NCBI GenBank assembly: GCA_035621215.1
Contig: CP141729.1
Coordinates: 394,944 to 458,943 of the forward strand
DNA length: 64,000 nucleotides
Source of the DNA: Oscillospiraceae bacterium MB08-C2-2
GTDB lineage: Bacteria; Bacillota; Clostridia; Oscillospirales; Ruminococcaceae
Reading direction: 5' to 3'
The notes beneath the pieces are model-generated. The model did not search any database. It was not told the origin of the DNA and saw only the letters and a list, made by a program, of their open reading frames with translations. Shown in pieces: positions 1 to 8,534 of the stretch. The position numbers were made by a program, and so were the translations under genes. Each line of letters starts with the position of its first letter. Within the stretch, counting starts at the first letter, position 1.

Positions 1-128
1 GTGACCACGCAACGGCCAGGGTAGTTCTGGTTTTTCAGCAGGAACACCTGGGAATATTCCAATTCACAAATTGGAACCATCAAAGCGTTTCTGGCCTCAT
101 CTTGATTGCAATACAGACATTTTTCCAT
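1..128 (-). CDS. HIT-family protein, N-terminal fragment cut by window edge
   Basis: The reverse strand encodes the first 42 residues of a protein that runs off the left edge. Cysteines at residues 4 and 7 (CLYC) and a later segment ending YPGRCVV resemble the beginning of small clostridial HIT (histidine triad) nucleotide hydrolases or transferases. The defining HxHxH motif would lie beyond the edge, so the assignment rests on the N-terminal pattern only. ATG at 128 has a GAGGT ribosome-binding site at normal spacing. The gene is on the same strand as the next two genes but is separated from them by about 60 bases. Confidence 0.55.
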   Translation of the reverse strand, partial: MEKCLYCNQDEARNALMVPICELEYSQVFLLKNQNYPGRCVV

Positions 129-190
129 GACAGATACCTCGCTTTACAATTTAAACTATTGTATTCCACCGGTTTCCCACTAAAAGAAAA

Positions 191-1282
191 TCAGCGGGTT
201 TGATATAAATCCCGCACCGTATCGCCTTCCACAAGAGCGGCTGGCACGATGATTTTTATCCCCTTCATGCTTTCCAAATTAGAATTGAAAAAATAATCCA
301 GAACGATCTGAGCAATCATATCCACATTGCCGTCTGTGGTGGTGAGCTTTTGCTCCCGCCTACGAATATCGCTCATATTATCACTGCCTATTATACTGAT
401 ATCTTCCGGAATATTCAAGCCTGCCTCATTAATTGCATCAATAACACCCAAGGCCATCATGTCATTAAAAACGTAGATGGATGTGGGCCGTTCGTGCCCC
501 ATTCCCAGCAGCGTGTTGGCGATGCTGTAGCCCGATTCATACTCCCAGTCGCCCTCCAGCACATATTCCTCTGGAACGCAAAGGCCATGCTGGAACAAGG
601 CGGCCAAAGCCCCTGCCAGCCGATCCCGGGAGGTTTGATAATCCCGCGGGCCGGTTATAAGGGAAATCTTTGTATGGCCTTTGGCAATTAGGTGGTTGAC
701 AGCGTGTGTGCCGGCGGCCACATTATCGTAACAGACCGAAAGCCCTCTAGAGCTGTAACCGGGAATCTGAGCCACCTTGATGCCCAGATTCTCAGCTGCT
801 TCAATATAAAATTTGTCGGTCTTACTGGCAAAAATAATACCGGTAAAGTGATGCTGAGAAAGAATGCTCAAGTAATCATTTTCGTTGTAAAGAGTGGAAT
901 AAATGATGTTGGCATCAAACTTTCTGCACTCCTTTTCTACCTGAAAGAAAAGGTCGGAATAGAAAGGCTGTGTAATCTTTTTGCTTACAGAGCCTTCTTC
1001 TATAATAAAGAACCCGATCAGATCACCGCAGCTGCTTTCTGAGGGTGGTAAATCCTTGCGATATACCACCTTGGTGCCGGCACCGGCACGCTTTTCCACT
1101 AAACCGTCCTTCACAAGAAGGGCAAGTGACTTGCGGGCTGTAGCCCGATCTACACTGAAGCGTACGGATATATCCCTTTCAGGCGGCAGAAAGACGTCAA
1201 AGGGGTAAATACCCTCCAGAATTTCTTCCTTCAGTGTTGTATATACAATTTCATACAAATACCTTTTTGCATCTGTCTGCAT
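191..1282 (-). CDS. GntR/LacI-hybrid sugar-responsive repressor (AraR-like architecture)
   Basis: This 363-residue transcription factor has two parts. Residues 1-75 form a GntR-type winged helix (LPPERDISVRFSVDRATARK, then a wing GLVEKRAGAGTKV). Residues about 85-360 form a LacI-type periplasmic-binding-fold sensor, with a typical late segment SIIGSDNMSDIRRREQKLTT. Proteins of this architecture (AraR family) repress sugar operons and release DNA when a sugar binds. The gene lies 33 bases downstream of the iron alcohol dehydrogenase on the same strand, so the two are probably cotranscribed. The adjacent, oppositely directed importer/aldolase operon is the obvious target, and inverted repeats near that promoter are candidate sites. 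The inducer is not readable from sequence; galactofuranose or a galactonate derivative is an inference. Confidence 0.85.
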   Translation of the reverse strand: MQTDAKRYLYEIVYTTLKEEILEGIYPFDVFLPPERDISVRFSVDRATARKSLALLVKDGLVEKRAGAGTKVVYRKDLPPSESSCGDLIGFFIIEEGSVSKKITQPFYSDLFFQVEKECRKFDANIIYSTLYNENDYLSILSQHHFTGIIFASKTDKFYIEAAENLGIKVAQIPGYSSRGLSVCYDNVAAGTHAVNHLIAKGHTKISLITGPRDYQTSRDRLAGALAALFQHGLCVPEEYVLEGDWEYESGYSIANTLLGMGHERPTSIYVFNDMMALGVIDAINEAGLNIPEDISIIGSDNMSDIRRREQKLTTTDGNVDMIAQIVLDYFFNSNLESMKGIKIIVPAALVEGDTVRDLYQTR

Positions 1283-1315
1283 GTTTTTTACACGTTCCTT
1301 TGAATGTGATGGGAA

Positions 1316-2461
1316 TCAAAGAACCTCTTTAATCATCTGGCGGATGACAAGGGGCTCCACAGGGCGGGGATTGTTTTTAACATGCCCCATTGATTCCTGC
1401 ACGCCGGAAACAATCGCTTCGATGTCGATTTTATCCAACGATACATAGTCGGTCAGCTTGTGAGGGCCATTGACAGAGGCAATCAGCTTTTCTATGTAAA
1501 CAATGGCGGCCTCGATAGCCTCATCCTCGCTTTTGCCGACCTCATCTGTTCCCAGCGTTTTGGCGATATCCAGCAGATAAGGCTTAGCAAAAGGGGTGTT
1601 AGCACGCATAGAGCCGGGGAGCAGAATCGAGCATATTTCGCCGTGGCTGATGTGGTAAAGAGCGCCTACAGGCTGCCCGATGATATGTGCAAGCCCGGTG
1701 CCGGCGGAAATGGCACATCCCGCCAAATAGCTGCCCAGCAGCATGTTTTCGTGGGCTTTGGTATCTGTCGAGTCGCTGTAAGCCTTATGCAGGTTATCCA
1801 CGATGAGGCGCAGTGCCTTTAGGGAATACATTCTGGAAACCTCATTGGCAAAAAGAGAAAAACACGATTCAATGGCATGGGTCAAAGCATCGATGCCGGT
1901 GCTGGCGATGAAGCGGGGAGGAAGCCCCATGGTAGCGGCAGGATCAAGAAACACAGCCCCTGCAATCATGGAGTTGTGGTACATAGACTTTTTCCATCCA
2001 GTTTTGTTGTTGAGGATAACACTGACCTTGGTTGCCTCTGCACCGGTACCGGCAGTGGTGGGAACGGCGGCCAAGAACAGGGGATCGGTGGTCACCGCTC
2101 TGCCATGCATCTGATAATCCTCCGCACTGCCGCCGTTGGTGGCAATAAGCGCTATGGATTTAGCCGCATCCATAACGCTGCCGCCGCCAATGGCAACCAC
2201 TGCGTCACACCTATGCTGCAAAATCAGCTCCACGCCCTGATCGATAACCTCAATATCCGGCTCGCTTTTCACTTGATCATACAGAACAGTACCGATTGAA
2301 TCGGCTTCCAGCAGCTGGATAGCCTTCTTTACAAAAGCGGCAGATTGATCAAAAACAACCAGAAACACCTTTTTCTTTTGATGGGAGGCCAGAACCTGAG
2401 GAAACTTTTCCAAAGCGCCCTCACCAATGAACAGGGAACGATTAAAAACCATTTCAAGCAT
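1316..2461 (-). CDS. Iron-containing alcohol dehydrogenase (group III Fe-ADH)
   Basis: A 381-residue cytoplasmic NAD(P)-dependent dehydrogenase of the Fe-ADH family, full length for the group. Visible motifs are GGGSVMDAAK for nucleotide binding, then GIDALTHAIESC, GLAHIIGQ and ISHGEICSILLP, which supply the conserved Asp/His metal ligands. ATG at 2461 follows AAAGGA. It is the first gene of a two-gene minus-strand unit with the GntR-type repressor and is divergent from the sugar importer operon. The context suggests it oxidises a sugar or reduces an aldehyde in that pathway. Fe-ADH specificity cannot be read from sequence: lactaldehyde, sugar or simple alcohol substrates are all possible. 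Confidence 0.88.
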   Translation of the reverse strand: MLEMVFNRSLFIGEGALEKFPQVLASHQKKKVFLVVFDQSAAFVKKAIQLLEADSIGTVLYDQVKSEPDIEVIDQGVELILQHRCDAVVAIGGGSVMDAAKSIALIATNGGSAEDYQMHGRAVTTDPLFLAAVPTTAGTGAEATKVSVILNNKTGWKKSMYHNSMIAGAVFLDPAATMGLPPRFIASTGIDALTHAIESCFSLFANEVSRMYSLKALRLIVDNLHKAYSDSTDTKAHENMLLGSYLAGCAISAGTGLAHIIGQPVGALYHISHGEICSILLPGSMRANTPFAKPYLLDIAKTLGTDEVGKSEDEAIEAAIVYIEKLIASVNGPHKLTDYVSLDKIDIEAIVSGVQESMGHVKNNPRPVEPLVIRQMIKEVL

Positions 2462-2607
2462 AATAAGCAGTCCTTTCTGTTTGCGGTATTTATAAATTAA
2501 ACAACATGGTGTAAACCTGTTTATATATTATTCCACAATTAAACGCTTAAGTCAAGGGGAGAAATGTGTTGCGCATTCGTATTTTAAAAGAAGAGTAAAC
2601 TAGTATA

Positions 2608-2627
2608 AATACACCTGTACGTGTATT
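2608..2627. promoter_or_regulatory. Inverted repeat, candidate GntR-type operator
   Basis: AATACAC (2608-2614), six bases CTGTAC, then GTGTATT (2621-2627): perfect 7-base arms. It lies between the divergent Fe-ADH and importer genes, about 80 bases upstream of the importer -35 element. The size and spacing suit a dimeric winged-helix repressor, and the core TGTACGTGTA resembles the published AraR operator core. Assignment to the repressor at 191-1282 is inference. Confidence 0.45.
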
Positions 2628-2691
2628 GGTATACAGTTTTGACAAAAAAGTATATTAAAATTATATTTTTTGTAAATGTTGTGAAAAACCG

Positions 2692-2735
2692 TTGACTATG
2701 AATTGAAAGTGAAGTATAGTAAACGTGTCAACACG
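2692..2735 (+). promoter_or_regulatory. Promoter of the importer operon with an inverted repeat at +1
   Basis: TTGACT (2692-2697) and TATAGT (2715-2720) are separated by 17 bases, a good sigma-A promoter. Immediately after the -10 lies CGTGT-CA-ACACG (2724-2735), a perfect 5-base inverted repeat over the expected start site. Its GTGT/ACAC core is shared with the upstream repeat at 2608-2627. A repressor bound here would block initiation. The leader to the ATG at 2911 is about 180 bases with no recognised riboswitch. Confidence 0.6.
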
Positions 2736-2910
2736 CAAATAAATATACATGTTTATTACAGGTTGATGTAATCGGGGATATATTAGAGGGGAGTGAAAGG
2801 CTGGGGGAAAGGGAAGGGTCTGTTGGTTAAGGCAACATTCCAACCGGAATAACCGCTGACCATATGCAAAAGCTTAAAACAACACTTTTAAAATCAGGAG
2901 GAAAAAGGAT

Positions 2911-3951
2911 ATGAACATTAAAAAATTCTTTTCAGTTTCCATGGCAATTTGTATTCTGCTACTGGCTGTTACTGGGTGCAGCGGTGTAGAATCGGCACCC
3001 TCCGAGGCTCCTGCTTCCGCAGCTGCTGCTAACAGCAGTGAAGCCGCTCCGGCCGAGACTCCTGCATCCGATGATCAGATCGTAGTAGGCTTTTCCCAGC
3101 CCCATAGCACCAGTGCATGGCGTGTTATCCAGACTGAAAGCATTACCAACGCTTTGAAAGAGGCAGGCTACAAGGTCATTTACACAGACGCACAGAACAA
3201 CACCCAGAAGCAGGTTTCGGATGTTGAGGACATTCTGGCGCAGAAGCCTGACTATCTGCTGTTGGCTCCCCGTGAAGAGGATGGTCTGGTTCCTGCTTTG
3301 GAAGCAGCCCAAAAGGCAGGTGTGCCTGTGATCCTGCTTGACCGTAAGGTAAAGGGTGAGGCGGGCAAAGATTATGTCACCTTTATCGGTTCGGACTATT
3401 TTGAGGCAGGCAAGGCTGTTGCACAGTGGATTGTGAACGAGACCGACGGAAAGTGCAACATTGTTGAAATTGCCGGAACCCCCGGCGCAACCTCCACCAC
3501 CGAGCGTGCCGAAGGCTTCCGCAAGGGTCTGGAAGGCAGCCCCGAAGCGGTTATCCTGGCTTCTCAGGTGGGCGACAACAAGCGTGTTGAGGCCCAAAAG
3601 GCGATGGAAAATATGCTGCAGGCTTATTCCGGCCAGATTGATGTGGTTTTTGCACAGTCCGATGAAATGGCCTTTGGTGTTATCCAAGCCATGAAAACAC
3701 AGGGTGTAAAGCCCAATGAGGATATTATGATCTGCACTGTGGATGGAATCCAGCAGGCTTTGGAATCCATCATCGCAGGCGAGCTGACCATGTCCCTTTA
3801 TAACAACCCTGCTTTCGGCCCCTATGCCATTGATGTTATTCAGAAGCTGGAAAAAGGCGAGGCAGTTGACCAGTGGATCAAGGTTGATAACCGTATTTTT
3901 GATAAGAACAATGCGCAGGAATCGCTGAATTCTATCTACTTAAATAAGTAA
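2911..3951 (+). CDS. ytfQ: Sugar ABC transporter substrate-binding lipoprotein, YtfQ (galactofuranose) type
   Basis: A 346-residue extracellular lipoprotein. Residues 1-22 form a lipoprotein signal with lipobox VTGC and the lipidated Cys at 23. A Ser/Ala/Pro-rich linker runs to about residue 52, followed by a LacI-like type I periplasmic-binding fold. The start of the mature domain (VGFSQPHSTSAWR) and a central segment CNIVEIAGTPGATSTTERAE follow the E. coli galactofuranose-binding protein YtfQ closely. The promoter at 2692, an AGGAGG site and the two permease genes downstream mark it as the first gene of a complete CUT2-type importer. Furanose specificity is inferred from family resemblance; other furanoses or pentoses are possible. 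Confidence 0.85.
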   Translation: MNIKKFFSVSMAICILLLAVTGCSGVESAPSEAPASAAAANSSEAAPAETPASDDQIVVGFSQPHSTSAWRVIQTESITNALKEAGYKVIYTDAQNNTQKQVSDVEDILAQKPDYLLLAPREEDGLVPALEAAQKAGVPVILLDRKVKGEAGKDYVTFIGSDYFEAGKAVAQWIVNETDGKCNIVEIAGTPGATSTTERAEGFRKGLEGSPEAVILASQVGDNKRVEAQKAMENMLQAYSGQIDVVFAQSDEMAFGVIQAMKTQGVKPNEDIMICTVDGIQQALESIIAGELTMSLYNNPAFGPYAIDVIQKLEKGEAVDQWIKVDNRIFDKNNAQESLNSIYLNK

Positions 3952-4150
3952 TTAAAAAGGCGCTGGGGAACAGGGGATTCGGTATAAGGAATAAAAGGCC
4001 ATTCCTTAATAGGTCGTATGATAAAGAGCGGCTTATGCGCCGGGTTCCCTGATCTTTTAGTTGAATTGTTTATAGTGGCCAAACTTGAAAACAGTGGTTT
4101 TGTTTTCAAGTTTATTGACTATATATCTGCAAAGGAGGGGATTCGTCATC

Positions 4151-5698
4151 GTGAATACATTACTGGAGGTGCGGGGTGTCCACAAGGCTTTTGCCGCTGT
4201 GAAAGCCCTTTCCAATGTTTCGTTTAGTGTGCGCCCGGGTGAGGTTCACGCGCTGATGGGCGAAAATGGCGCAGGGAAATCCACCATCATCAAGATTTTC
4301 ACGGGGGTTTACACCAAGGACAGCGGACAGATTTTCTTTGAAGAGAAAGAGGTTGCTCCCGCAACGGCGCTGGAGGCGCAGCTGATCGGGATCAGCACAA
4401 TTTATCAGGAGCTGAATCTCAGCCCCTATTTGAGTGTGGCCGAGAATATATTTTTGGGCCGGGAAATCAAAAACAAGTTTGGAGCCATTGATTGGGCAAA
4501 AACCAATCAGGAAGCGGACAGAAGGCTTCAGGAAATGGGCATCTTTATTGATGTTAAAAAAACGCTGCTTCAGTACAGCACAGCCATCCAGCAGATGATT
4601 TCCATCGTGCGGGCGCTGGTGATTGATGCTAAGCTGATTGTAATGGATGAGCCCACCTCCTCACTGGATTCAAAGGAGGTTCAGATTCTTTTTGATGTAA
4701 TCAAGCGCCTCAAATCCATGGGCATATCGGTGATCTATGTCAGCCACAGGATGGAAGAAATCTTCACGGTATGCGACCGGGTCACTGTCCTCAAGGACGG
4801 CGAATGCATGGGAACCCATGATATTGAAGATTTGAATGTAACCAAGCTGCTCTCTATGATGCTGGGGCGGGACGCCACCTCCATTCTGGAGCGGACAAAG
4901 GTGCATGATCTTTCCAAGCAGCAGGGCAAGGTGGTTTGCTCAGTCAAGGATATCCGCAAAGGGAATGTGCTCAGCGGCGTTGATTTTGAGATTCATGAGG
5001 GAGAGGTTCTGGGTTTGGCCGGGCTTTTGGGCTCCGGCAGAACCGAGCTTGCCAAGATTATTTTTGGTGAGGATCAGTTTTATACCGGGAAGGTTGCCAT
5101 CAATGGAGTACCGGTTCACTTTGCTTCCCCCAAGGATGCCATCAAGAATCATCTGGCCTATTGCTCCGAAGACCGCAAAATAGAGGGGATTTTCCCTCAT
5201 ATGGATATCAAGGATAACCTGACGGCTGCTGTGCTGCCTCAGCTGACCAAGGGCGGTGTGATTCAGAGGAAAAAACAGCAGAGCCTCTGCGATGATTATA
5301 TAAAGCGTTTGGCGGTTAAAACTCCCTCGGCCAAAAATACCATCAGCAAGCTCAGCGGAGGAAACCAGCAGAAGGTGGTTTTGGCCCGTTGGCTTTGTAT
5401 GAATCCCCGGCTTGTTATATTGGATGAGCCAACCCGGGGAATTGATGTGGGAGCCAAAAGCGAAATTGAAAAGCTCATACAGTCTCTTTCGGATTCCGGA
5501 ATTGCGGTGCTCTTTATATCCTCCGAAATTGAAGAACTGGTGCGGGGCTGTGACCGGGTGGTTGTTCTGTATGAAGGGCAAAAGGCCTGCGAGCTGATAG
5601 GGGATGAGATTTCCTATCAAAACATTGTGGATGAAATCGCAGCGTGCGGCGAAAAGGTAAGAGCCGGTGCCAAATCGATGCAGGGGGTACTTCAATGA
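4151..5698 (+). CDS. ytfR: Sugar ABC transporter ATPase, duplicated (YtfR type)
   Basis: A 515-residue CUT2-family ATPase with two fused nucleotide-binding domains. The first has Walker A GENGAGKST (residues 37-45), a degenerate signature near YSTAIQQM, and Walker B LIVMDEPTSS. The second has a degenerate Walker A (GLLGSGRTE), a full signature LSGGNQQKVVLARWL and Walker B LVILDEPTRG. This asymmetry is normal for the RbsA/MglA/YtfR group. I chose GTG at 4151 because AAAGGAGGGG ends about 10 bases upstream and the family N-terminus begins there; an in-frame extension back to 4085 has no such site. It lies about 200 bases downstream of ytfQ and overlaps the first permease by ATGA. Confidence 0.88.
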   Translation: MNTLLEVRGVHKAFAAVKALSNVSFSVRPGEVHALMGENGAGKSTIIKIFTGVYTKDSGQIFFEEKEVAPATALEAQLIGISTIYQELNLSPYLSVAENIFLGREIKNKFGAIDWAKTNQEADRRLQEMGIFIDVKKTLLQYSTAIQQMISIVRALVIDAKLIVMDEPTSSLDSKEVQILFDVIKRLKSMGISVIYVSHRMEEIFTVCDRVTVLKDGECMGTHDIEDLNVTKLLSMMLGRDATSILERTKVHDLSKQQGKVVCSVKDIRKGNVLSGVDFEIHEGEVLGLAGLLGSGRTELAKIIFGEDQFYTGKVAINGVPVHFASPKDAIKNHLAYCSEDRKIEGIFPHMDIKDNLTAAVLPQLTKGGVIQRKKQQSLCDDYIKRLAVKTPSAKNTISKLSGGNQQKVVLARWLCMNPRLVILDEPTRGIDVGAKSEIEKLIQSLSDSGIAVLFISSEIEELVRGCDRVVVLYEGQKACELIGDEISYQNIVDEIAACGEKVRAGAKSMQGVLQ

Positions 5699-6672
5699 CA
5701 AATGTCGCTCTTTCTAAGGGAATCAGCTTGAACCGAAAGGATCTAGCCCACCTTTTTGCAGAATACGCCGTATGGATTGTGCTGGGCATTGTGTTGCTGG
5801 TAAATCTGCTGATTACACCTAATTTTGCACAGGTCAACACCTTGTGGAATCTAATCTCTCAGGCGGCAGGCCTGATTATTGTTTCGGTGGGAATGACAAT
5901 TGTGGTCTCCTCCGGCGGCATTGATCTTTCCGCCGGCTCTATGATGGCTATTGCAGCGATATCCTTTACACATATGGCATATGCTACCAACAATGTGGGT
6001 ATTTCTTTATTGTTTTCCTTCGTAGTGTGTGGTATTATTGGTATATTTAACGGATATATGATCAGCAAGTGGAAGGTACAGCCCATTATTTTGACTCTTT
6101 GCATGCAGATGATTCTGCGGGGGGCCTCGCTGCTTTCCACCTCAGGCAATGCTTTGCTTCTGGATCGGTTCCCCTCGGCTGAGGTGCTGGGGCTTTACCG
6201 TTTTCCCAATGGAATGCCCGGTCAGGTGATTCCCATTGTAATTGTTTTAGGCATTGCGCTGTTCCTTTTGAAGATGACTCGCTTCGGCAAAAATATTGAA
6301 TATGTGGGTGACAACAGCCGGGGCGCCAGACTGACTGGTATTTCCATCACGGGAACGCTGCTGGCTGTATACATGAGCAGTGCACTGCTTTCCTGCTTGG
6401 GCGGGCTGACGGAAATGTTCCGGACAGGCGCCTGTGACCCCACAACAATGGGTCTTACATACGAAACAAACGCCATTGCGGCTGTCGCAATCGGCGGAAC
6501 CTCCATGAAGGGTGGACGGGCCAAGATTTTCGGTTCTTTTTTGGGTGCCATCATCATGACGCTCATCAACAGCACCGTGAATATGAACAACGTGCCGTTT
6601 GCTTACTCCAACGTTGTGAAAACGATTATTATTATCGTGGCCGTTTCGCTCCAGAGCGAACGTAAAGCCTGA
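5695..6672 (+). CDS. ytfT: Sugar ABC transporter permease 1 (YtfT type)
   Basis: A 325-residue inner-membrane permease of the BPD_transp_2 family with about eight to ten hydrophobic segments. The motif GMTIVVSSGGIDLSAGSMMA is the conserved substrate-pathway loop of CUT2 permeases, and the late VAIGGTSMKGGRAK is the cytoplasmic coupling region. ATG at 5695 overlaps the ATPase stop (ATGA), so the start is fixed by translational coupling. With the following gene it would form the heterodimeric channel typical of YtfT/YjfF systems. Confidence 0.86.
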   Translation: MTNVALSKGISLNRKDLAHLFAEYAVWIVLGIVLLVNLLITPNFAQVNTLWNLISQAAGLIIVSVGMTIVVSSGGIDLSAGSMMAIAAISFTHMAYATNNVGISLLFSFVVCGIIGIFNGYMISKWKVQPIILTLCMQMILRGASLLSTSGNALLLDRFPSAEVLGLYRFPNGMPGQVIPIVIVLGIALFLLKMTRFGKNIEYVGDNSRGARLTGISITGTLLAVYMSSALLSCLGGLTEMFRTGACDPTTMGLTYETNAIAAVAIGGTSMKGGRAKIFGSFLGAIIMTLINSTVNMNNVPFAYSNVVKTIIIIVAVSLQSERKA

Positions 6673-6686
6673 TTGGGGGGGACATA

Positions 6687-7670
6687 ATGAATACAAAAGC
6701 TTTGGATACAAGACTGAATTTCGGCAAGCTCAAGGCTATGGCCGAAAGCAACGGCCCTATTTTGATTCTCACTATTTTGTTTTTACTTTCCTGCATTGCC
6801 TTTGGCAGCAGCTTCTTTTCTTTGTTTAACCTCACCAACCTGATCCGTCAGATCAGCATCAGCGCCATTGTGGCGGTTGGCGTTAACTTTGTTATCATCA
6901 GCGGCGGCCGTGATCTTTCGGTGGGTTCTGTGTGCGCTGTGGCTTCCATGATTACAGCTTTGCTCAGCCCTTATGGCTTTTTTGTAGCCGTTTTGGCTGG
7001 TTTGTCTGCCGGTGTGGCCATTGGTCTGTTTAATGGGCTGGTAATCACCCGCTTGGGCGTGCAGCCCTTTATTGCTACGCTGGGAACCCAGTTGGGTGCA
7101 AAGGGTATTGCCCTGCTGATCAACAAGGAGCTTTCGATGCCCATTGCCGAGGAGGCCACTCTCTTTACTTGGGTGGGAAGAGGCTACATCTTGGGAATCC
7201 CCATTCCTGCTTATTTAATGCTGTTGGTTATCGGCGGTGCCTACTATGTGGCACGCTATACAAAATTCGGCCGGGCTGTTTATGCCATTGGGGGAAATGA
7301 AGAAAGCGCTTCTATGATGGGGCTTTCGGTGAATCGGGTAAAGCTGCTGGTTTATGGGATCAGCGGTTTAACTGCAGCTCTTGCGGCAGTGGTACTGACC
7401 TCCCGTTTGGGTGCGGGTCTGCCGGCTGCCGGTGACGGCTGGGATATGACTATTATGGCTACTGTTGTTATTGGCGGAACACTGGTGCGCGGCGGTGTCG
7501 GCGATATGAGAGGTGTGCTGGTAGGCGCTCTCATTTGCGGCATTATCACCAACATGATTAACATGCTGGGCAACGTGAATTCTTACTGGCAGAACATCAT
7601 CAATGGTATTCTGCTGCTGATCGCCGTTGTGATGCAAACCCGCTCTGCCAACAAGGTCGCAGCCAAATAG
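6687..7670 (+). CDS. yjfF: Sugar ABC transporter permease 2 (YjfF type)
   Basis: A 327-residue BPD_transp_2 permease and partner of the preceding gene. The signature loop is GVNFVIISGGRDLSVGSVCA and the coupling loop is VVIGGTLVRGGVGDMRG. It follows 14 bases after ytfT with its own GGGGGG-rich site. Two separate permease genes after one double ATPase and a YtfQ-like binding protein reproduce the E. coli galactofuranose importer gene order. Substrate remains an inference. Confidence 0.86.
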   Translation: MNTKALDTRLNFGKLKAMAESNGPILILTILFLLSCIAFGSSFFSLFNLTNLIRQISISAIVAVGVNFVIISGGRDLSVGSVCAVASMITALLSPYGFFVAVLAGLSAGVAIGLFNGLVITRLGVQPFIATLGTQLGAKGIALLINKELSMPIAEEATLFTWVGRGYILGIPIPAYLMLLVIGGAYYVARYTKFGRAVYAIGGNEESASMMGLSVNRVKLLVYGISGLTAALAAVVLTSRLGAGLPAAGDGWDMTIMATVVIGGTLVRGGVGDMRGVLVGALICGIITNMINMLGNVNSYWQNIINGILLLIAVVMQTRSANKVAAK

Positions 7671-7680
7671 CGTTTTTTGC

Positions 7681-7795
7681 AGGCAAAAAGAACATCGTGA
7701 AAACCACGATGCTCTTCACATGCCTATCACTCTCCGCCTATGGCGGAAACTGCGATTGATGCACAAAAAGTCTTGTCTTTTATGATCTTTTGTGC
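7681..7795. other. Hairpin-rich spacer between importer and catabolic genes
   Basis: The 154-base gap holds three inverted repeats: CATCGTG/CACGATG near 7693-7712, TCCGCC-TAT-GGCGGA near 7732-7746, and GCACAAAA (7761-7768) with TTTTGTGC (7788-7795). None has a clean T-tract. They could stabilise or process the mRNA so that importer and enzyme genes are expressed at different levels. The CCGCCTATGGCGG hairpin core also occurs in the spacer near 37.1-37.3 kb. Confidence 0.45.
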
Positions 7796-7824
7796 CCGAA
7801 CGTACGCGAAAGGAATGATCTTTT

Positions 7825-8481
7825 ATGGAAAATCAGAGCTTGGAAGCTGTGCTGGAACAAGGAGTGATCGTTATTGTGAGAGGGGTTGCCCCTCGTCACA
7901 TCCTTGCAACCGTGGAGGCCCTGTATGAAGGGGGAATCCGGGCGATGGAAGTTACCTTCAATCACAAGAACCAGCAGACTGTGGAGGAATCTCTTGAATG
8001 TATGCGCCTGATTCGGGAGCATTTTAAGAGTGATCTTTACATGGGAGCCGGCACTGTTCTCACTCCGCAGCAGGTTGAAGCAGCGGCACAGTGCGGTGCG
8101 GGATACATCATCTCTCCCAATGTGGATGCAGAGGTTATCCACCGGACAAAGGAACTGGGATGCCATTCTTTCCCCGGTGCTTTGACCCCCACAGAGGCTG
8201 TCAGCGGCTATATGGCCGGTGCGGATGCCATCAAGCTGTTTCCGGCAGGCAATATGGGCGCCAGCTATATGAAGGCGATTATGGCACCCCTGAGCCACAT
8301 TCCTTTTCTTGCGGTAGGCGGCATTTATCCTGAAAACATGAAGGAATTCATGGATATTGGCGTGAAGGGCTTTGGTGTGGGCGGCGGCCTTATCGATCAC
8401 AAAGCCATTGCAGCAGGCGATTTCAAGGGTATGACCGAGCTGGCCGGGCGCTATATCAGCATTTGGCAGAAAAACCGGTAG
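7825..8481 (+). CDS. KDPG/KDPGal-type aldolase (Eda/DgoA family)
   Basis: A 218-residue class I aldolase that splits 2-keto-3-deoxy-6-phospho-sugar acids into pyruvate and glyceraldehyde 3-phosphate. The catalytic glutamate is in MEVTFNHKN (Glu42) and the Schiff-base lysine is in GADAIKLFPAG (Lys137). GAGTVLTPQQ (residues 74-83) is the family's phosphate-binding region. The length matches Eda. The next gene is a 2-dehydro-3-deoxygalactonate kinase, so the physiological substrate is probably the galacto isomer (DgoA activity). The family cannot be separated into KDPG and KDPGal forms from sequence with certainty. Confidence 0.88.
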   Translation: MENQSLEAVLEQGVIVIVRGVAPRHILATVEALYEGGIRAMEVTFNHKNQQTVEESLECMRLIREHFKSDLYMGAGTVLTPQQVEAAAQCGAGYIISPNVDAEVIHRTKELGCHSFPGALTPTEAVSGYMAGADAIKLFPAGNMGASYMKAIMAPLSHIPFLAVGGIYPENMKEFMDIGVKGFGVGGGLIDHKAIAAGDFKGMTELAGRYISIWQKNR

Positions 8482-8534
8482 GTTTTCTTAAAAAGTGAAG
8501 TCAACATAAAAATACATAAAATGGAGCTGTTAAC

